The translations under genes and the position numbers were made by a program. The notes beneath the pieces were generated by a model. It was not told the DNA's origin and did no database searches. It was given only the letters and a program-made list of their open reading frames with translations. From Xiphias gladius (lineage: Eukaryota > Chordata > Actinopteri > Istiophoriformes > Xiphiidae), in NCBI RefSeq assembly GCF_016859285.1, contig NC_053415.1:9968501-10032500 (forward strand): a stretch of DNA of 64,000 bases. The letters are read 5' to 3'. Below are positions 14,561 through 34,440 of this stretch, one piece after another (position 1 is the first letter of the stretch; the number at the start of each line of letters is the position of its first letter).

Positions 14561-16079
14561 CTAATGCCGCTAGAGTACCAAATGCATACTAATCTGCACG
14601 TGGAAACAGTCCCCAACAAATGCACAATTAATTCCTGTTAGAGTAACACGTCCTGGAATCTACAGTACCCAGCTGTGTTTTCTCCGCCTTTTAAAAAAAT
14701 GACACTATATATTTTTGACCCATTTTAAAAGATTTTAGTCCTCAAGAATGAATGGGCTCATGGCTGAGTGCCACAGATGGTGTAAGGAAATCAGAGAATA
14801 CTATGAGAGAGACTAACACATTGTTGGTTTTGGTCATAATTGGTGTTAACTGTTGACAATAAATAAGACAGAATATATTAATAGCCTTATCTTTCAAATG
14901 ATAAAATGTTTTCATAAAAGTTGTCACTTTTGCAACTATGTCCCCAATCCACTCATTTTCCACTGCTGATTTTGAATTAAGGCGAGTCCACAGATTCAAA
15001 AAGACACCAACAAACCACAACAGTGCTGAGAGGTGACAAACACAGAGAAGTCAACTGGACAACAGTAACACTTCACAATGCCAAACATCATTGTATAAAG
15101 TGAAAACTCCTTTACTTTCTTCTCCTTATACAGAGCAGCGGTGTATCTAGTAGTTTAAAACAGCCGCACCTTTGAGATGTAAGGACTTATATTGGGGAAT
15201 TTAGAGATGATGGTGCTTAATCAGCAGCATTTCAACCCTTCTTCACCGTGTATAAAACACTGTCAAACAAACCCTTGTAAACCATAGTCTTGAACCTCTT
15301 TGCAGCATTAGTCAAATGTCCTGAGGGCTAATTGACTGGGGATTGGATCGATCATGACCAGTGCTACTGACACCATCCTGGGAGGAACAATCATTTCCTG
15401 TCTCCGCTAACTTGCTATGGCTGGCCAGTCAATATAGATTTAGGATGAGCAAACACACTGTCAAAGGCGCACGCATACAGACATATGTCAAAATAGATTC
15501 TGTGAGATCATTTTACAAAGGACCATATTGGTCCTTTAAAATAATATCAGTGTATGTTATGTGTGTATACATTAATGCCAATCATTTTCAAAACTTCCTG
15601 TAGTGTAGTGTTTTAGATTTCTGAATTTTCATACTGGCCAGGCAGCAGTTTGGTTCCATTCATTTATCTATGAAAAAGGACTTACAAAATGAACACCATA
15701 TGTGCTTTTATTGTTGTGTTTGTTACTGTTATGATGGTGATGCAGTAGTAAAAGCATTAATTTAAAGACGTCTGCACACCATAAATTTGACAAAAACAAT
15801 GATTGTGAATAGATTTTCATAACATATGGAAATGAATGGAAGCCAATGGCTGCCTGGATGGTACACAGGAAAAACATTCAAAAAATCTATTAAATTATGG
15901 TATGATTAATTTTGGAAATATTACTCTAATGACATCAGGGTGGTGTGTAATAAAAGCTGAGGCTCACATGGAATTACATTCATTCCATGATGATTCTGCA
16001 GAATGTTTTACATTCAGTGCAAACATATAGTGCCAAAAGTATGGAGGTCAAGGTAGTTGAGCGATGTTTACTGTGACAC

Positions 16080-16555
16080 GAGAAACTTTGACACCAGAAA
16101 GCTGGGTTTGTCTCCCATCTTATACCAACAGTAAACAATGACGAATGACTATCAAATGACAGATAATTATCAGCTCATTTTTATTGTCTTTCAACTCATT
16201 GTTTTGGTTTTCCAGGCTGCAACCTAACTGTTTTGGTTCACTCTTGCTGCTTTCATCAGCCTCATTTCCAGCTGTAGGACGCAACTGTTTTCAGCACTTA
16301 TAAACCCACTTTACATAACCTGCCAAAGTAAGCGTCTGGCCGGTGAACACAGTGGAGCATTTAGTAGTTAAAGAGACAGGAATATACATCTGGTGGAGAA
16401 CAAAACAGAGGCAAAAGGGTATGAATATTTGACTTACATTCTTCAGGTGATTCAAATGATTTCAAATGAATTCTAATGTTGCTCCATATCAGCTGGATGT
16501 GTTTAAGCTACCCTTTGCTAACATGTTCGCCATACCAACCTTATAAGGTCACTGT
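16080..16555 (+). repeat. Interspersed repeat, family D
   Basis: Contains ordered blocks (TATCAAATGACAGATAATTA, GTGGAGCATTTAGTAGTTAA, GGTGGAGAACAAAACAGAGG, CTAACATGTTCGCCATACCA) that I recognise from memory as a fish interspersed repeat. There is only one clear copy in this window, so the family assignment rests on recall. Confidence 0.5.
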
Positions 16556-17565
16556 TGTGTTTACAGCTTGTTGTGCTGCCCCAAAGTGGCTCAAGAATTA
16601 ATTATGGTCAGTGTAATCTTGATTATACCTCAAACATATTTTTGTTGTAACATGTGCAGTGTAGGAATAATCAATTTTAAAAAATGTTGGCAGTGAATTT
16701 TCAAAAATGTTGCGACTGAACGTATTCTGGGATTTTGCAGAATCGTCCAATAACAACCTTCTGCTTGGCAAGTCCAGGGTTTGGGAATATCATGGCGGTA
16801 TGAGGTTTTTAATTTGACACTTACTGTGTCTGGAATTTGCGAATACAACAGGAGGATTAAGAGCAATGTGAACACACAACATAAAATCTGCAAAAAAAAT
16901 CTACTGGTCTTAAAGTTAAAAATAATAACTGTAACCTGCAAATTCAGTGTAATGTATCTATATGTAAGACATAGATCCTGAAAATGTTATTGCTCTATTA
17001 ATAAATTTTCTCTACGCAAACTTAAAACTCAGTCTGAAAAAAGTTTCTCGAGCATTAACTTGATGCTACTTTGTCAGCAGGTGCACACATATGCATGTAC
17101 ATCAACAGCCATACAAACTGCTATGTGGACACAGACACAATTTCTTATTTAGATATTGCACTATTCTCATGATCCACTGCAAACCCTTGTAGACTTCCTC
17201 ATATAGGCTTACTGTATGTCCATTGAAAGTTCCTCTGATGACTGTAGCAGCACTTAAATTAAAATGGTTGTCGTAGTTTTGGATTCACAGTCATGATAAA
17301 AACACTAAAATGAATATGGTATGTCTAACACCGCTGATTGACAGTCATCTTCTCCTGTTTCTAGACAAAGAATCTCAAAAAAGAAGGAGGCACCATGTCA
17401 TCAGCATTAAACAAACTTGTGGAGTCACTTGGAAGCCAGAGTAGATTTTTGTTGATTTAGCTTCCAGTGCAGCAGTAGCAAATTTCCTGAAGAATGTCAA
17501 TGCCTCTTTGACTATTCCTTCTTCTTCAAATTCCTTGGTTCTAGTTTCCTTTGTGCCCTTGTTGT

Positions 17566-24013
<6,448 letters not shown>

Positions 24014-25000
24014 CTTCCCTTCGTCTGCTTCCTCCCGCCGAGATCAAGTGCTATTGCGCGCCTAGGACTGGGACCTCATGGAGGGAGCTTTGAAGACAAA
24101 TCCAAAAAAATAAAAAAAATAAAAATAAAAATGGAAGAAACACATTTTTGCTGACTTTTTTTTGTGTTTGATCTGAAATTTAAAAAAATCAACAGGAGCC
24201 TCACCTCGTACCTTGATCAAGTCTATTACCAGGCAATTAGACAGCTCCCGTGCGTATTACATGGAGCAGGACTAACCCCGTATGAAAAGAACCTCTTGAC
24301 CCAGTGATCGACCCTAAAACGCTGCTTTACATTTTATTAGACGCTGTCAAATTCTTTAAAGCCACAGGATTTACTTCGTACTCAGTTTAAGGTGTGGAGA
24401 GGTATGTTGCACATAAATCCAGTGCTTTCCATTTAGAGAATACAAAGTCATTCACGTTAAAATGTCATAATTTCTGCGCACAGCAAATTCTCGGGTTTAT
24501 TTCAAACGCCCGGTAGCGGATTTGTAAGATTCCCTGCTCACCAAAGTTATATTAACACAGTTGAACCCAAAGACTTGGGTTCTTCAGGCGGGTGCAATTC
24601 AAAACCCTAAAGTGGAATAAGCGGAGAGGAAACTGTATCAAATGATCAATTCAGGTTTTCTTGCAAGTTACAGTTTAAGAAAACAACCACTGCAGCATTT
24701 CACGTTAAAGGCTGAAAAAGAAAAACCCTGTATTTTCTGTCACGGAAATGTCTGTGAGTAGCCTCCACTCAGTCATGTCAAATTAGCAAACGAAAGTGTG
24801 ATAAAGTCCCAACATCCAGAAAAAACATGCAACCAAAAATACAAAACTACTCGTACCTACCACGTCTCCACCCGCTGACCGTATAATTTCCTCAACGCAA
24901 TACTTAGACACACGACCAGCCAATGGCCCACTGGAAGCCTCTGATTTATAAAATTCGACAACACTTTTTGTGTTACTCTGTCTGTGATCTTCGCTCGGCA

Positions 25001-25041
25001 CAACAACAACAAAACCAACAACAACAACAACAACAACAACA
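25001..25041 (+). repeat. (CAA)n trinucleotide tract
   Basis: About 40 bp of CAA repeats with one AAAACC interruption. It gives apparent poly-Gln or poly-Asn in two overlapping spurious frames. Confidence 0.9.
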
Positions 25042-25915
25042 GATCTTATCTGGACTTGAAGCTACGAAGAGGGGCCATACTTTACCGGACCCAGCTTACG
25101 CAAATAGCAGAGGAAGAGGAACAACCGGTGCTCCATCAGCCGTGTGTCACCAGATCAAAAGATATGAATCGAAAAGTAGACCTAGTATTGATCCGAGGAG
25201 TTCACAAAGGATTAAGGATGACTTTGTTGTCCAGCTTTAAAGACAGTTGGTCATCTTTTACGCGCGCTTTGCGGTCTCACTTTAATTACAGACATGCTTG
25301 CTCCAATTATTTTGCCAGTTAACACGCAAAATGTCTGCTGGTTTTTTTCACTTTATTAGCATAAAGTGTGTGGGATACAATGTAGCCTAATATGACATAA
25401 AAAATCTGAACCGACGCGCTTTTGTTTCCTGCGGTGCTGTCGTGCGTAAAAGTCCATTCACGCTTCCCAAAGGTGACGCACCCTCAAAAAACTGCGAGCC
25501 ATTCACCGAAAGAGACCTAAAACAGATGGATAAGGGTTTAATCTCAGATGTGCTGCATCACTACAAGACAAACCTGAGGTTCTCAGCTCCCCGTTGCGCT
25601 GACACTACGGTCCCAAGAGGCCGGTATTGCATTATTGATCTCTCTTTAAATCAACATCTGTCACTTTGGTCAAATGCAGTTACATTCAGCCAACACATAT
25701 TAGTTAAAGAAGGTAATATCAAAAAAACTGACATGACCTTACCTCTCCTTCGGAGAAAATAGATTATAGGAGCAGAGCCTCCACAAGAAGATTAAAAAAA
25801 AAAAAAGTGTCCAAGACGATTTTTGTTGGTAAAATGTTATGGTGCCAGAAAATAATCCTCTTGGACGAACAAACACAATTCTCCTATGTTGTTTTTTAAG
25901 TCACCAATGCTCGCC

Positions 25916-25941
25916 AGAGAGAGAGAGAGAGAGAGAGAGAG
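25916..25941 (+). repeat. (GA)n microsatellite
   Basis: About 25 bp of GA dinucleotides inside a purine-rich, G-rich stretch to about 26020. Confidence 0.9.
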
Positions 25942-28378
25942 CGCTAGGGAGGGGGAGAGAGGGTGGAGGGGTGGAGATGAATGGGAGTGGTGGGCTTATT
26001 GGGTGCTGTCAGGGTGGGTAGATGGTGGATGAATGTCTTCCAGGGCAGGACGAAAATAGCACCTAATAGAGAGTGGCATGACGCACAGCCTCTCCGGGGA
26101 AGCTTTCCAATATCATAATATCATATTGGCAATGGATGAAACCTTCCCTTTGCCAGGTTACATTTCAGGCCTGATTTACGATCTTGCGCAGGTCCCCGCT
26201 GAAGCATCTCGTTTATTGTGCAAACGCCGGCTGTATGGTGGTGTTGGTGAGGGTGTGAGGCCTGCGTAGGGTTCACTCTTTCATTTCGTCACCCACCTGA
26301 CGCCTGTAACTCCGGCGCCTTTACAGCCCTCCACTCCCCAGTCTTCGCATCTAAACCTCGAAACTACAAAACCCTCTCGTATAAATAGACATAAGTCAAA
26401 AGCAAGGCGCAGTGGTGACTCGGGGGATATTCATTTGGTCACCTTTAGTACACCCACCACGTGTGAGGCGATATTTGTGCATTTTTGCTACGTATATTTA
26501 CCTCGCAAAGGATGTTACCTTTTATAGCCTGCCCCCCCAAAAAAACCAACCCACAAGTGAAAAGGAACTACAATCCCCACAACTAAACCATCTGCTAGCC
26601 CACTAAACGTGTTACTTTGAGGGGCTGATTTATGGAGGGGGGTTCCCGGGAGCATTCCCTTCGCTGTCCATGGTGCTGAAATGTGAAAACCAAGTGCCCA
26701 CAGCAGAAACGTTTCACATCCTGCTAAATTAGAAAATTCCCTTCACCCCATTGTTTTCGCTCACTTCCAACAGTTCGGCTATAATAAGTGAATCCGTGGT
26801 CCTACTCAATGGAGAGTTTAGCTTGTGGCCTTATATGCGCTCCCTGGGTGCCATTCTAGTCTGAAAATGTCATTCCATTATACTCACTTTTCTAGAACAG
26901 CTTCGTACGGTCAACAGCAAATAGTTCCCATAGGAAGTCGTATAACAAGCATTTTTCTCTCCTGAATTCCATCTGCGTTCATATTCCGTACTTTACCAGC
27001 AATATACAGTCATTTAACTCGTCGCTGCCGGAGAGGTAGACTAGTCGGAGTGCTTGAAATAAGAAAAGTGCCTCGCTCCTCTAATTTAGTGTCTGTGGGG
27101 CTGGCAGGCTGCTGCACAGAGGGCAGCGGTAATTGGAAGGGCTTTCCAACAAATAAGCCACAGAAAGGCGCCCGCAGTGTTACGGGTAGTAATAGGCAAA
27201 CAGCTTGGAAGGCCTCAGAGGAGTCACGAGTACGAAGTTATTCATTTTCATTTCACATATATGGCTTACCGACTCAGACTGCATGTTACTTCTATAATTA
27301 AAAGTGCTAACTGTCAACCAATAGATAGTCTATGCTGTGTCTACCAAATGATGTAGTCTAAATGAATCCAGGACAATTCTTACTTGAGGCCAACTTCTCT
27401 AAAGACTTCTGTCGCCATCTGGCGGCCATTCCGAGCTTTACCCAAGTCTGGGGAAGGGATATCAGCAGGTGAATCAGGATTGAGACATACTGTGAGTCAT
27501 ATTCTAAATGTTACACTCAAGATTTAAACTGACCACAGCTCCACTAGCAAGTCTGGTGCTCTTAACCGCTGCTGGGTTTCCTATGTGTTGAACTGTTAAA
27601 AGTCCAATTTTGATGTTAGTCACTGATGGTTTTTAGGTCAAAAGGTAGCATTTGGTCGCTTTATCCTCACAAGTTCACAAACGACCTCTTTCCACATTTT
27701 GACGTATCATAGCAGGGAAAGAACGGGTGGAACTAATTCTGTTAATGGCCATCAACTAATGTTATTAGTCACAGCTGTGCTGCTACTTTTACATGTCAAA
27801 ATGTCTGCTCTGAAAAAGGCCAATGAAAACATTTTTTATTGACTATTTATAAAGTATTTTTATTTTATCATTTATGTTATAAATCATTAGAAACTTACAT
27901 TCATTGTATATTTTCGTTGGCATGAAAATGATTTAAAGACAATGGATACAGACATTAAATATGATGTGTTTGTTTCAATAGCACTGATGTGTTTGTATTG
28001 TCTTTCACAAAGAGTTAACCCCAACTAAAAAGTAGGATCCAATAAGGAAGTGACAGAACAAGCGGTTATCCATTAACATGAATGCTGGAGTTAGAATGTG
28101 GAAACCGATTTATATAGTCTCTTCTGTGACCATTTGCAGGAATATGTTGCCACCTTCTGGTCCTTCAGGTGTGTAGCACCAGGTCAACAGGTTTTAGTTC
28201 TCAGTTCTTGTACACACACTGTGGTTCCCAGTTCTGCTAGGAACAACTTCAATGCAGTATGAGGAAGGCCTGTAAGTTTGTCAAATTGTGATATCCTTTG
28301 AATTGTGGCAACTGATATTTGGTCAAATGTGGGAATGTGAGGTACTGGTCCTTCCTTTTCCCTTTTTTAAAATATTGT

Positions 28379-28384
28379 TTTATT
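28379..28384 (-). terminator. Candidate polyadenylation signal of the claudin gene
   Basis: AATAAA on the minus strand, about 150 bp past the claudin stop codon. It would give a compact 3' UTR. Cleavage is not demonstrated. Confidence 0.45.
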
Positions 28385-28531
28385 GGTATGGAGGAGGCAA
28401 AAATACTTGTGAATGTATTAAAAACAAGTTGGAGAAGTGTTCAGTTGACTGTTTTGGACCATGCAGTATCTTTTTAATTCATACACAGACCTTGTGGACT
28501 CACAGTTCTTGTGTTAGTATCGCCCCCAGTT

Positions 28532-30821
28532 TTAGACGTAGTTATTGAGCCTATAGCCACTGCTGGAAAGGGAGCAAAATGAGGGAGCGTGGTTGTCCTT
28601 CAGGGCCTCTGGGGGCTTGTAGAGTGGAGCAGGGGGATATATGTTGTTGAATGCAGGGGGAGGTGATGATGGTTGATTCCTCTCTATATGGGGGCGACTC
28701 CGTGGCCTGTCAGCGCTGCTGCGCCAGCACAGCACCAGTCCTCCGCTCAGACTGAGGCAGGCCGAGGCGTAACCGAGGTATACGGCCAGGCCGATCTCAT
28801 ATTTCAAACCGCTGGGAAGGAAGGGGTCGTAGAAATCAATTATAACATCGTTGGTGGTCCAGGAAACAGGGACCAGGCAGAGTAGACCAGCACAGAGGAA
28901 GCAAATTCCTCCACTCATCGCCAGTGGAGACTTGATCAATGAGCCACGGGCAAAGCGGGTGCACTTCATCCCCATCACAGACACCAGAGATGCCAGAATT
29001 GAGGTGATGCAGGACAGCACCATAAGCGCCCGGGCTGCCTAATGTAGAGGAAAATAGACAAGCAATTTTATTGTTTGGACTAACCCTGCTGTTATATCTG
29101 GGGTCCTGAGGACCCCAGGCCCTCTTTATCAGAAAAAAAAACCACACACACTTAGTATTGTTTTATCACCTTGATACTTCATGAAATTACTGAACTCTAT
29201 GAGAATTGCTTGAAACATGATTCTGAACCCCTGACATGCTTCAGTATGCAGTATGAACTCCACTACAAAAATTGATGCAATACTACTGTTCGGGGTCTGA
29301 GAGACAAAAGTTGTAAAACCTGGTTAAATACAACGGATTCTCATTTCCTTATATCTGTTATTGGAGTTGACAGTTCTTTTTACGGAGCACAACTCCTTCC
29401 AAAACCCAAACAGAACTATTTGGATTTCTGTGATACAGGAGTTCAGACAAGGTCTGACAAGGAGTTAGGCTTCTCTGGGGGCCAATTGATCCAAAACATA
29501 AGTATATGTCACAATGTAATATGACATAATGTATATTTCTTTGTCTGTGAATGAATCTTAAGCAAACAAATGGAATATGTATTTGTTCAGGCATAGCCCA
29601 TATCATTTATAAAACATGAAGTATTTCTTTATTTGCTGTAATAACAACGCTTCAAGGTCATTTCCATATTTTCTCACTTTCATCAAATGAATAAGCCAAG
29701 CTTGTGGTAAAAAGAAAGGGTTATGACACCAATAATTTTCTATATATTAGGGTTTAATAAGATCAGAAGAAGAGGAAAAATATTTGAGGGAAAAATTATA
29801 AAAACCTTGCTATTGTTTTTATTTTTACACATAAAGTATTGCAGTCTGTGAGACTGCAAACAATAAGGAAGTATATCCAATATGAAAACACAAGGGTTAA
29901 ACTTGTTTCTGGTAGTTTGTAGCTATAAACTGCATCCTATCCTGTAGCATTTACAGAACTTGTCAATCAATCAAACCACTGGTTAATTAATATATCAATA
30001 AATAGTTTTGCCAAGCATAGTCAGAATTGCATTTAAATTTGAATCTTTCTGTTCTAAGAATTTATTCTTGATCCTGTGCCCTTATTGACATAAAACACAT
30101 GGTTTATACTTAAAAGTAATTCTCTTGGATTCACTTAAGTATTTGACCTTCCGTCTATCACTCTGGTCAATGCAATCTAAAATTGCACGAATTCATTATC
30201 ATGGCTACAATTACCAATTATTTTCATTATTGATTAATCTGCTGATAATTTCCTCAATTAATTTGAATAACTGTTTCATCTATCAAATGTATGAAAATAG
30301 TAAAGAAAATGCCATTGTGATTTCCAAGGTGGCAACCAACAGTCCAAGTGCCAAAAATATTCAGATTACAATGATATGAAACAGAGAAAAGCAGCAAATC
30401 CTCACATTTGAGAGGCTCAAACCGAGAATGTTAGGCATTTTTGCTTGAAAAATGACGATTAATCCAGTATCAAAAGACATGTAGCTTGCAATTTTTTTTT
30501 GTCATTTCATCTTTTCTTATGGCAACACACAGTAAGTTACATTCTGCTTTGGATAAACACTGTCACTAATGGGTGTATGTGTAGTACCTGCAGGTCACGT
30601 GGCAGTGCCAGTAGAGATCTGTACAGCTCACATTGGTAAATGCCAGTGCTGTGCCATACACACTCCATCCACAGGCCTTTCATGTAGGCGGTGGCTGTGA
30701 TGATGTTAGAACCCACATAGGCTGTGCTGCGCCAGTGGGGGAGCAGAGTTGCAACTACAGTTCCTGCAAACCCCAACAACCCTAAGAAGAAGCCAAGGAG
30801 CTGAACCGCCATGCTGGCCAT
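28532..30821 (-). CDS. Claudin-14-like tight-junction protein (complete, 2 coding exons)
   Basis: Four-pass tight-junction strand protein that sets paracellular permeability. Coding exons: 30821-30588 (78 codons) and 29038-28532, joined in phase 0 to 246 aa (human CLDN14 is 239). The claudin signature is complete: W30, G49-L50-W51, C54 and C64, in the run '[16 protein letters not shown]'. TM1 lies at about 7-27; the second loop includes '[20 protein letters not shown]'; the tail ends SGYRLNNYV, a PDZ-binding YV terminus for ZO proteins. Closest by memory is CLDN14 ([22 protein letters not shown]), ahead of CLDN2 and CLDN20. A 28-nt 5' UTR piece precedes the ATG, with an acceptor ending at 30850 (CTTTGCAG), so an upstream noncoding exon is likely. 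Odd: mammalian CLDN14 is coded in one exon, whereas this gene has a 1.55-kb intron after LQ. The exact paralogue name is uncertain, so no symbol is given. Confidence 0.9.
29081..29900. mobile_element. Candidate degenerate MITE in the claudin intron
   Basis: The left end reads TAACCCTGCTGTTATATCTG and the right end, reverse-complemented, TTAACCCTTGTGTTTTC, giving imperfect terminal inverted repeats about 820 bp apart. A perfect internal palindrome GGGGTCCTGAGGACCCC (one central base off) lies at 29100-29116. TTAACCCTTGTGTT termini are, from memory, common in fish nonautonomous DNA transposons. No transposase frame. It is entirely intronic to the claudin gene. Confidence 0.45.
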
Positions 30822-30849
30822 GATTGGTTCACTCGCGCCGATGCTCAAA

Positions 30850-33800
30850 CTGCAAAGTACAAAGTTACAGTCACAGCATTTACACACATTACCGAAAAAT
30901 TAAGAGCATTTGGATGTCCTTAAAGTGCGTATGTCACTCATCAGCTTAATGAATATACACTGAACTCAGAGATTACATAAGAAAAAACGGAAAATCAACA
31001 CAAAGAAACTACTTTGAATATATTTAACTAGTCATCACATGAAAAAGAGGCACTTTCGGAACAAAACTACAGTCCCCCAGGAAGAAGATGTGGCTGGATT
31101 CCTCCTCTTATCTGCATGATCCCCAGCAGTAAAGTAAATTCCACGGAGCTAACATCCAGTCACAGTGTCTGAGCCATTCCTCAAGTGTTTTTGGAGTGCA
31201 GGCAGAAATAGCTGTGGAAACTTTCAGTATTCCGCCATCAGTCTCTGGTGAGTGGCAGATGACGGCATCTGTGACTAATGAGAGCAGTGTTCAGCTTCAC
31301 CTGTTTAACGCTTTCCCGTGGAGGGAAAATCACAGCAGTCTATTTGTTGAGCTACGCCATCCCTCAGGAAAGGAGAGAGGGAGAGAGGAAATTAAACATT
31401 TACAGAAACCGCCCAAGCTGAGAATACTGTTATAAACCACTAACTTTGAAAATTTTCAAAGCTCTGCAGGGTATTAGAGAGAGAGGGATTGAATGACTTG
31501 TTCACAGAGCTGGGCCCCAAACTGTGGCAATAAGGGATAGTAGTGATTGTTATTTTTATAATTCTATTCTATTATGTCCAATTTAATCTCTGACCTGAGA
31601 CCATCTGGCACTCAGTTTTACACACATAGCAGTAAAAACAACTGCCCCCCCTCACTCTAGGCCACAAGTAAAGATGCCCTCCCTCACAGTAAGAAAATGT
31701 GAAACCCATGGGTAGTTAAGCATTTACTTTTGTTCCTTCACAATGTTTTGAACAGAATGTTCTCTAGGTGAAAAGATCCTGAATAATGAGCGGACAATTT
31801 TTTAGAAAGATGACACCCCAAGTCTCTGAAAAATACAATTTGTTAAATAAATGGACAAATAATACTCTTTAAATTCAAAATTGCTTGTTGTGCCTACAAG
31901 AATTAAACAGACTGACCTTAAATTTCAAACCGGAGAAAACAAACTGTGCTTATATGGACTCATTGTTTTGACATCGTCAGAGAACAGAGGCTGTTTAGAA
32001 CGCCTGATTATTGTTCAGTGTTAGACCTGGTGCTGTTGGGGCCTCTTAAATATCAGAGATACAAGCCTCATTGTTCCTACTTAATGATTTACTACACTGA
32101 AGGCATAACAAGTAAGCAACAGGAACAAAAGCAAAGCTGTGACAAGCATCTTGTGTCACATTTGTTTGCCCCCAAATTAGCCCAGTTTAGTCACTGATAA
32201 CTGTGCAAACCACCTAATTTTGAGCAAATGGCAACTGCAATTGCTACACTGATAATTTACTGTACATGGACTGCTGCTTAACCTTTCACATTTTTAATAC
32301 TTAGCATAAACTCTCCACATTTGAATACTCACCAACAACGTTACATGAGGACTACTGAGCCATGGTCACAGGTGTCAGGACGGCACACTCATCCTAAGCG
32401 GCAGAGAGGTGTTTGGGGAAGTTCCAGATAAATAAGGTCACCAGCACTGATTCCACACTGACCAGCTCCTTCTGTCTCTGCTTCTGCTTTAACAGACAAG
32501 TAAAATGTGTGTGTGCTGCAGGACTGTCAACTTTGAGATTGGCCAGATATCATCATCGGCATTATCCCTGTCAGCGTCAGGACATCATGTCGGAGATGAC
32601 ATGAGAGAAAGTCCTGCTGCTGGCTTGTTGCTCCAGACAGATAAACAGGGCGGATGTCAACTATTGGAGGCAGAGCAGAGACAGACAGAAGATATATTGT
32701 CCTCACTGGTTGTGCTGTTTTATTCTCAACAATTCAGCTCTCCGCAGCTCAAGAACTGTGGATAATAAATTATTGAATACACAATGAAAAGAATTAATAA
32801 AACATAATTTCATAAATCAGCCTATCAATTTATATCCAACTTATAGAAAATTATTTATAATAATTTTAATCAGCAGACACTTAAACAGCAAAAGCATTAC
32901 AGTGCCAAACCAACACTACAGAGCTGAGAGCCAAACTGTACTTGATGGTAATGTGGTACATACCGTATGGGAGGCCAGGTGAGATCATTCAAAACTGCAG
33001 TTTTATCCTGGGTTCATCTTCTAAGTCCATCTTCTTGCTTACCGGTTCTTATCTTTCTCTCCCTCTGTGTCCCAACCCACTATGACATCCTGTTGGTATA
33101 AAAGAGCATTTTCCCGGCCCTTCCCCTGGGTCCCTCATGTACTATTCAGCTCTCTGTATGAGCCCTATAGTGAGGGGATGATCCTCTCTAAGGTCTGCCT
33201 GTGGGAGACGCCATTTGAATATGGAACACTTAATAGTCTTAGTTAACCAGAATAATCCTGTGATTAGCAGCTGAGCATAGCTGGTTTGTTGCACACACTG
33301 TGGAGAGTAACACAACCATGTGGACGATGTAGTACAGGCCTTCCTTTTTTAAGCTCTTTTTATGTGTTCAGAGGTCCGAAAAGCTGCAATCTTTTTTTGA
33401 AATACTTACCTTTTTAACAGCATGTATGCAGATACACACAACACTGTCAAGGCAGAGTAAAAACTAGCATGCCTTAAAGGCTACACCCAAATAGGAGCTA
33501 GGGTCTCTCTCCCCATTAAACCTCTGCTCAGGTTTTGGCTGGGTGGAGATATGATGGGAATTATATTTGAGGAAAAAAAGATTTGATGTAACTATATCAC
33601 TTAGTAACTTATGTACTTTTATCAATATATATTTACAGCATTTGCCTGAAGGTTTAAGTTAAACATTTCTTGGCAAATTCAATATTTTTTCACCATTTTC
33701 TTCCACTGAACTCATTAAATATTACGGTATGTACTCACAACCTCCTATAGCGCTGAATATTTTTCACTTAGTAATTTAGTGTTACTTTTCCTTCACTTTA

Positions 33801-34395
33801 TTACTACTGAGTAGCCACTGCTAATAGCTAACATTAAACATACTTCTTCGCTTTTAACATTACTTTAGTGACATTTTGAATACTTGACCTTACTTGTAAT
33901 AATGTAATTTATGGATACTTTGTAAACTATTTCAATATTTTTTTAATTTAATTTTTTATTTTCTTACCGCAAAGATGAAGCAAGCGAGGGATACTTCTTC
34001 ATTTTGAGACTTCAGCGTACTTTACCGTCAGTAAAGTACAGTCGCTTATTTCGCGCCGTTGCGACCCAGTCATCAAAGACAGTGAAGGAAAACTAACACA
34101 CAACTGACTTGACCTTTACAGCTGACATTAACTACCTATAAGTGAAAACTATTGGTAAGATACTTTTAACATTAGCTTGTATTCCTATTACCTATATGTT
34201 TCCTCTCTGTTACTACAGAAACGGAAACGTTTATAAAGTCGCAACTTACCCAGCATTAGTTTGTTATGACTTCAGTTTAGCTAATGCTAGCTATGTTAGC
34301 TTGTGACTTAGCATAGTTGGCTCTGCTACACCAGACCAAGCCTGAAACTGCCAGAGTTTTAGCTAGGTTAACTTAAGAGTTTTCTTTACCTCCAG
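30850..34395. other. Region between claudin and fbxo47 (divergent 5' ends)
   Basis: The two genes point away from each other here, so their promoters and noncoding first exons should lie in this 3.5 kb. For fbxo47, a possible noncoding exon ends near 34153 (TATTGGTAAGAT donor-like site), and the next exon opens at 34396 after TTTCTTTACCTCCAG. No TATA box or CpG island stands out. Open frames at 31196-31435, 32413-32765 and others have no recognisable content. Confidence 0.5.
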
Positions 34396-34419
34396 GACAA
34401 ATTTGCTCTATCGTTTTGA

Positions 34420-34440
34420 ATGCAGTCATCTCAGTGGTGA
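34420..34440 (+). other. Short upstream ORF overlapping the fbxo47 start
   Basis: Six codons (ATG CAG TCA TCT CAG TGG) and a TGA whose last base is the A of the proposed fbxo47 ATG (TGATG). It lies in the same exon, after the acceptor ending at 34395. Whether it is transcribed depends on the noncoding first exon. Confidence 0.4.

Larger units (their letters stand above)
24014..28531. other. Intergenic region between slc5a7 and the claudin gene
   Basis: It should hold the slc5a7 promoter and 5' UTR (just right of 24013, where sequence is locally GC-rich with CpGs) and the end of the claudin 3' UTR (left of 28532). A (CAA)n tract lies at 25001-25041 and a (GA)n tract at 25916-25941. Open frames of about 60-110 codons here have no recognisable domain and lack matching splice sites. 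I see no further gene. Confidence 0.6.

Noticed and set aside
24923-25322. Poly-Gln/poly-Asn proteins of 105-112 residues
   Set aside because: The homopolymer is a (CAA)n tract read in two frames; the remainder has no recognisable content and lies in the slc5a7 upstream region.
25442-25762. 106-codon frame upstream of slc5a7
   Set aside because: No ATG start, no family resemblance and no splice sites fitting slc5a7; most likely chance.
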